From the NCBI RefSeq assembly GCF_017873675.1, contig NZ_JAGGKK010000011.1:1-64000 (forward strand): a DNA stretch of 64,000 nt, given 5' to 3'. A program made the position numbers and the translations under genes. Below the pieces are notes generated by a model. The model was given only the letters and a program-made list of their open reading frames with translations. It was not told where the DNA came from and ran no database searches. Source of the DNA: Virgibacillus litoralis. Its GTDB lineage: Bacteria > Bacillota > Bacilli > Bacillales > Amphibacillaceae. Positions 60,174 through 64,000 of this stretch are shown piece after piece. Every line of letters begins with the position of its first letter. Positions within the stretch are counted from its first letter, which is position 1.

Positions 60174-61751
60174 GTGGAGGAATTGGATTTACATCATATA
60201 TTTTCGCTTGCTCTTATCCTGGTCATGATTGCAGCAGGGATTACCGCTATTGCCATGAAATTTAATAAACCGTATCCAATTGCGCTTGTCATTATCGGAG
60301 CAATCATTGGCTTGATTAACATCCCTGTTCTTGAGCCCTTAAAGGGTTTTATAACAGAAGGAGAAGTTTTTAATTTTGCTGTCATTACGCTGTTCTTGCC
60401 TGCTTTATTAGGTGAAGCAGCATTAAAGATTCCATTTTCACATCTTTACGATAATAAAAGGCCAATTATAATGCTCGCTTTTGGAGGAACCTTTTTATCT
60501 TTTATCGTTATCGGCTTTTCCTCCATCTGGCTGTTGCAATTTTCCATCCCAGCAGCCTTTGTGTTCGCGGCTGTTATGAGCGCTACGGACCCCGTCAGTG
60601 TTTTATCGATATTTAAAAACCTCGGTGTAAATAAACGACTTTCTACTATTATAGAAGGAGAAAGTTTATTCAACGACGGGTTAGCAGTAGTGCTATTCAA
60701 CATTTCCGCCTTTTCGTTAATGACTTATGCTGGAATGGGGATCGAAGGTGTCGGTTTAGGTGCTTGGGAATTTGTAAAAGTTGTTGCCCTAGGCGTGATC
60801 ATTGGTGGTGTATCTGGATATATCATTTCAAGGATTACAAGATATTTTGATGATTACCCATTAGAAATCATCTTCAGTATTGTTCTCTTTTATGGTGTTT
60901 TTTTACTGGCAGAGACCATTCATGCATCAGGGGTAATTGCTGTCGTTGTTGCTGCACTGATCTTAGGAAATTACGGAGCAAAAATTGGGATGAGCCCCAC
61001 GACAAAATTGAATATCAATAACTTCTGGGATGTTGTAACATTGCTTGCAAACTCCCTGGTATTTTTAATGGTTGGACTCGAAATCACCATTATTGATGTA
61101 ACAGATATGTGGGGACTAATCTTCCTCGCTATTATAATTGTCCTTGCCGGAAGAACTGTCGCTGTTTACGCGGGCTTGTTTTTCACTAAAACTGTCCCGT
61201 TATCATGGAAGCACACGTTGACTTGGGGTGGTTTAAAAGGTTCCCTATCAATTGCGCTTGTTCTCAGCCTGCCAAGAGATTTTGAGGGGCGTGAGGAGAT
61301 ATTAATATTAGCCTTTAGTGTGGTGTTATTTTCACTAGTCCTTCAGGGGCTTACGATACAGCCACTGCTAGCCTGGCTGGGTGTTGACAAAAAAGATGAT
61401 GGCTATGATGAGTATGAAGCATTACTGGCACAGGCTTACCGTTATGAAAAAGGAATTGAGGAAGTTAAACGAGTTAAAAAGAACCTGCGGATAACAGATA
61501 CTGTAACAGAAGAAATTATCGACGAGTACCAGGAAAATCTTGATACAGTACAGAGTAAAATTGAAAAACTCATCAAGAATCAACCTGAATTACGAGAGAA
61601 ACAAATCAATACACTTGAGCGTCATTCCCTATACGCACAGCACGAAGCCGTTGAACGGCTAGCTAAGGAAGATATTATTTCCAGCGAAATTGCTGATCAG
61701 GTAGTTGAGCAAATCATGAATCAACTGGCAGAATTGGAAAGTGAACATTAA
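60174..61751 (+). CDS. Na+/H+ antiporter (CPA1 family, NhaP-like)
   Basis: 525 residues from a GTG start (AAGGAGGA upstream). About 12 transmembrane helices (residues 5-405); the ion-binding ATDPVSVLSIF segment and GESLFNDGLAVVLF with the ND motif are intact. A charged C-terminal cytoplasmic tail of about 120 residues, predicted helical (YRYEKGIEEVKRVKKN, LDTVQSKIEKLIKNQPELRE), probably regulates activity. Exchange of Na+ (or K+) for H+ fits a salt- or alkali-tolerant lifestyle. Monocistronic; no terminator of quality seen before the repeats. Confidence 0.9.
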   Translation: MEELDLHHIFSLALILVMIAAGITAIAMKFNKPYPIALVIIGAIIGLINIPVLEPLKGFITEGEVFNFAVITLFLPALLGEAALKIPFSHLYDNKRPIIMLAFGGTFLSFIVIGFSSIWLLQFSIPAAFVFAAVMSATDPVSVLSIFKNLGVNKRLSTIIEGESLFNDGLAVVLFNISAFSLMTYAGMGIEGVGLGAWEFVKVVALGVIIGGVSGYIISRITRYFDDYPLEIIFSIVLFYGVFLLAETIHASGVIAVVVAALILGNYGAKIGMSPTTKLNINNFWDVVTLLANSLVFLMVGLEITIIDVTDMWGLIFLAIIIVLAGRTVAVYAGLFFTKTVPLSWKHTLTWGGLKGSLSIALVLSLPRDFEGREEILILAFSVVLFSLVLQGLTIQPLLAWLGVDKKDDGYDEYEALLAQAYRYEKGIEEVKRVKKNLRITDTVTEEIIDEYQENLDTVQSKIEKLIKNQPELREKQINTLERHSLYAQHEAVERLAKEDIISSEIADQVVEQIMNQLAELESEH

Positions 61752-62133
61752 TAGCTCATGCATTTGTGAGGAGTACAATCAATTGCGGAATGAGGATCCG
61801 GCAAATCTACGGTGCGGATCCTCGTTCCGTTATTTGAAGGAAAACCTGGCCCAAAGAGGATGAGATGAATCCTCGTTCCGTTATTTACCCAAAATCAACG
61901 AAAAATGAGGGTGTAAAGCACAAATAGCGGAATGAGGATTACATAACGTGCTCCAAACAGCCGATTTACAGGAAATAACGGAATGAGGATCCGCCAAATC
62001 AGTAAAACTGTTCTAGGCCCGCTAGTTGTACGAAGGCAATACGAAAGCGCACATTGCTTTAACTGGGAAAAGAGGAGTATTTGAAGGTAATATCGAATAA
62101 TATATAGAGTTACCATATAAGGATGTGAGTTTA
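61752..62133. other. Intergenic stretch with a second AATCCTCRTTCCGTTA cluster
   Basis: Five copies: inverted at about 61783-61799, direct at 61816-61834 and 61869-61887, inverted at 61924-61940 and 61976-61992, with 30-50 base spacers. The first two form one snap-back pair (GCGGAATGAGGATCC / GGATCCTCGTTCCG). No gene is supported here; the last 60 bases should hold the promoter of the lysoplasmalogenase-like gene. Confidence 0.7.
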
Positions 62134-62760
62134 TTGAAAAAATATGGCTTACCTGTACTTATCCTATTAATGAGTATACTCTATATATTTTTCTTTTCTG
62201 ATCAAATTGTCTTCAAATTAATCCCTATGTGGCTGATTATTTGTTATGCCTATTTGCAATTCCCATCCAAAAGATCATTTACGCATTGGCTAGTCTTGAT
62301 AGGTTTATTTTTCTGTATGCTTGGGGACGGATTATTAGGGAAATGGTTTGTTATCGGGCTGACCGCTTTTCTTATCGGTCACCTCTTTTATATGGCAGCT
62401 TTTTTTAGCTGCTGGAAATTCTCTAAAATCAGGTTTGGTACAATCATACTATTAATATTGTACGGCCTATTAATTGGCAAAGAGTTAGTAGACGGGCTTG
62501 TTACCCAGGGGAACGACGCCTTATTGGCACCTGTTCTGTTTTACATAATTATAATTTCCTTAATGGCGTGGGCCGCTATAATGACTAAGAATAAGTGGGC
62601 TATTATAGGCAGTATATTATTTGTTATCTCCGACTCGATTCTTGCTTGGAACATGTTTATTTCAGATATCACTTTTTCAGGATCGCTTATTATGACTACG
62701 TATTACGGAGCACAATTCCTGATTGCTCAAAGTATAGGCAACCTAAAAACTGACTTATAA
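62134..62760 (+). CDS. Lysoplasmalogenase-like YhhN family membrane protein
   Basis: 208 residues, eight predicted transmembrane helices. GLFFCMLGDGLLG with FLIGHLFYMAAF, and FVISDSILAWNMF (the D-S-x-x-A pair of the YhhN/TMEM86 family), support the call. TMEM86B hydrolyses the vinyl-ether bond of lysoplasmalogen; what bacterial members of aerobic Bacilli cleave is not established. A TTG at 62134 has AAGGA ten bases before it; the GTG at 62125 is too close to that RBS. It converges on the FAD-dependent dehydrogenase. Confidence 0.8.
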   Translation: MKKYGLPVLILLMSILYIFFFSDQIVFKLIPMWLIICYAYLQFPSKRSFTHWLVLIGLFFCMLGDGLLGKWFVIGLTAFLIGHLFYMAAFFSCWKFSKIRFGTIILLILYGLLIGKELVDGLVTQGNDALLAPVLFYIIIISLMAWAAIMTKNKWAIIGSILFVISDSILAWNMFISDITFSGSLIMTTYYGAQFLIAQSIGNLKTDL

Positions 62761-62797
62761 TGGACGGTTGAAACTACGTCATATAAGTCAGTCCTTT
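62750..62797. terminator. Bidirectional terminator overlapping the YhhN-like stop codon
   Basis: CTGACTTATA (62750-62759) pairs with TATAAGTCAG (62782-62791), then TCCTTTTTT; on the minus strand a TTTTT precedes GGTTGCC-side flanks. Confidence 0.75.
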
Positions 62798-62798
62798 T

Positions 62799-64000
62799 TT
62801 ACTTTAATTCTTTCGCTATGGCACGGCCTGCTTCTCGTCCGGTGAATAAGCACCCGCCTAAGAATGTTCCCTCAAGCGCACGGTAGCCATGCAGTCCACC
62901 GCCACCAAATCCAGAAACTTCGCCTGCCGCATAAAGACCAGGAATTGCTTCACCCAAGTTATTTAAAACGCTGCCAGATAGATCGGTTTGCAGTCCGCCT
63001 AACGTTTTACGACTAAGGATATTCAACCGAACAGCAATTAGTGGTCCGTTTTTCTTATCCAATAATTTGTGCGGAGAAGCAACTCGAATTAATTTATCAC
63101 CTAAGTATTTACGTGCCCCACGTATGGCTGTTATTTGCAGATCTTTGGTAAACTTATTATCCATTTCACGGTCACGTGCTTGAACTTGCCGTTTAATGTC
63201 CTCGATATCCAAGAGCTTATCACCTGTCAGTTTGTTCATGCCGACTACTAAATTATCAATATTATCAGCAACAATGAAGTCCTCACCCTTGTCCATAAAT
63301 GCCTTCACCGGAGAGGTTGGACCAGGTAACACCCTGCTCAATACTTTTTTAATACTTTTCCCCGTCAAATCGGGATTCTGTTCCGACCCTGATAAAGCAA
63401 ATTCACGCTCAATTATTTTCTGTGTCAAAATAAACCAGGAGTAACTGTATCCCGTCTTCTGTATAGTATCTAGTGTTCCAAGTGTATCAAAACCAGGAAA
63501 ATTCGGTGCTGGCAATCTCTTACCTGTTGCATCCAGCCATAGTGATGAAGGTCCAGGCAGAATACGTATCCCATGTTTATTCCATACCGGGTTCCAATTT
63601 TTTATCCCTTCCGTGTAATGCCACATGCGATCGCGGTTAACTACTCTGCCACCAGCATCTTCTGTAATAGAAAGCATCCGCCCATCAACATGTGCTGGTA
63701 CACCGGAAATCATATTTTCAGGTGGTTTGCCTAAGCGATCAGGCCAATTTTTTCGAACCAAATCGAAGTTGGCACCTATTCCGCCACTTGTTACAAGCAC
63801 TGCTTTTGCACTATATTCAAAGTCGTCAATGATCTCACGTGAACTTTCCTCACCTCGCCCTGCAGAACTCGGAGCAAGAACAGCCCCTCCTGCGCCAATA
63901 ATAGCACCATTATTCGTAACAAGTTTATCCACACGGTGACGTGGCATGTACTCTACAAGGCCGCGCTTCATGTGCTCGCGAACACGTCGCTCAAAAGGGT
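62799..64000 (-). CDS. FAD-binding dehydrogenase (fumarate reductase/KsdD-like flavoprotein), 5' part outside window
   Basis: At least 400 residues; the frame is open to the window edge, so the N-terminal FAD-binding motif (GxGxxG) is missing and the true start lies beyond 64000. The visible part contains VLVTSGGIGANFDLVRKNWP, DLSGSVLNNLGEAIPGLYAAGEVSGFGGGGLHGYRALEGTFLGGCLFTGREAG, the latter two being the C-terminal FAD-contacting segments of the FAD_binding_2 family. Relatives include 3-ketosteroid dehydrogenases and urocanate/fumarate reductases; a common database name is simply FAD-binding dehydrogenase. Substrate unassigned. Confidence 0.85.
   Translation of the reverse strand, partial: PFERRVREHMKRGLVEYMPRHRVDKLVTNNGAIIGAGGAVLAPSSAGRGEESSREIIDDFEYSAKAVLVTSGGIGANFDLVRKNWPDRLGKPPENMISGVPAHVDGRMLSITEDAGGRVVNRDRMWHYTEGIKNWNPVWNKHGIRILPGPSSLWLDATGKRLPAPNFPGFDTLGTLDTIQKTGYSYSWFILTQKIIEREFALSGSEQNPDLTGKSIKKVLSRVLPGPTSPVKAFMDKGEDFIVADNIDNLVVGMNKLTGDKLLDIEDIKRQVQARDREMDNKFTKDLQITAIRGARKYLGDKLIRVASPHKLLDKKNGPLIAVRLNILSRKTLGGLQTDLSGSVLNNLGEAIPGLYAAGEVSGFGGGGLHGYRALEGTFLGGCLFTGREAGRAIAKELK

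Overview
The window looks like a chromosomal segment of an AT-rich, endospore-forming member of the Bacillaceae, of the Virgibacillus/Oceanobacillus/Lentibacillus type. Evidence: a CwlJ spore-cortex hydrolase of exactly the Bacillus length, YjzC, YvbH and CBO0543 family proteins, a complete Bacillus-type Des-DesK-DesR membrane-fluidity system, Bacillus-style ribosome binding sites (AGGAGG-like, with many GTG and TTG starts), and PhoP, CcpA and AhrC/ArgR-type operators. The genus is inference. No tRNA, rRNA, CRISPR array, prophage or intact insertion sequence was seen.

Layout. 1-8 kb: half of a DUF3231 protein, a fumarylacetoacetase-family enzyme, a giant polytopic membrane protein, YjzC, CwlJ and a DUF389 membrane protein. 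8-15 kb: two ABC importers flanking a peptidoglycan amidase. 15-21 kb: a MazG-like pyrophosphohydrolase, an unknown membrane protein, a secreted glycerophosphodiesterase, a lipoprotein and an alkaline phosphatase with a clear Pho box. 21-27 kb: two sodium/solute symporters of the acetate type enclosing a LytS/LytT-like two-component system, with a near-consensus cre site. 27-33 kb: small and cell-wall proteins, a dense island of repeats, and an S-box (SAM) riboswitch with its promoter and terminator on the minus strand. 33-37 kb: argFGH, whose promoter is covered by two ARG boxes, facing coaW and a small gene that has a good RBS but was too short for routine calling. 37-46 kb: nucleoside hydrolase, lipoprotein, glycoside-hydrolase-like protein, NAD-binding protein, a frameshifted FUSC transporter, a CDGSH protein, a secreted 28-residue-repeat protein, a HAD phosphatase and a GNAT enzyme. 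46-52 kb: a 45-residue gene, desR-desK-des, and an ECF sigma factor with its membrane partner. 52-60 kb: a nine-gene Tad/Flp pilus operon beginning with a 56-residue Flp pilin, with a DUF192 gene divergent from it. 60-64 kb: a CPA1 Na+/H+ antiporter, a lysoplasmalogenase-like protein and the C-terminal part of an FAD-dependent dehydrogenase that runs off the window.

The least expected content is in the intergenic DNA. At least six repeat families occur: (1) a two-hairpin element, sometimes with a third hairpin module, always in the same orientation at the 3' end of minus-strand genes and often touching the terminator T-tract; (2) a 206-bp element present twice at about 97% identity, both times wedged between an intrinsic terminator and the RBS of the next gene, with a long interrupted stem; (3) a 449-bp GC-rich composite with perfect 15-bp terminal inverted repeats; (4) clusters of an AATCCTCRTTCCGTTA-type repeat in both orientations at two sites 56 kb apart; (5) 40-bp and 21-bp tandem arrays; (6) a 42-bp (2 x 21) minisatellite against the end of tadC. 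One copy of the 206-bp element separates the SAM riboswitch from the only downstream gene, so the riboswitch looks orphaned or rewired.
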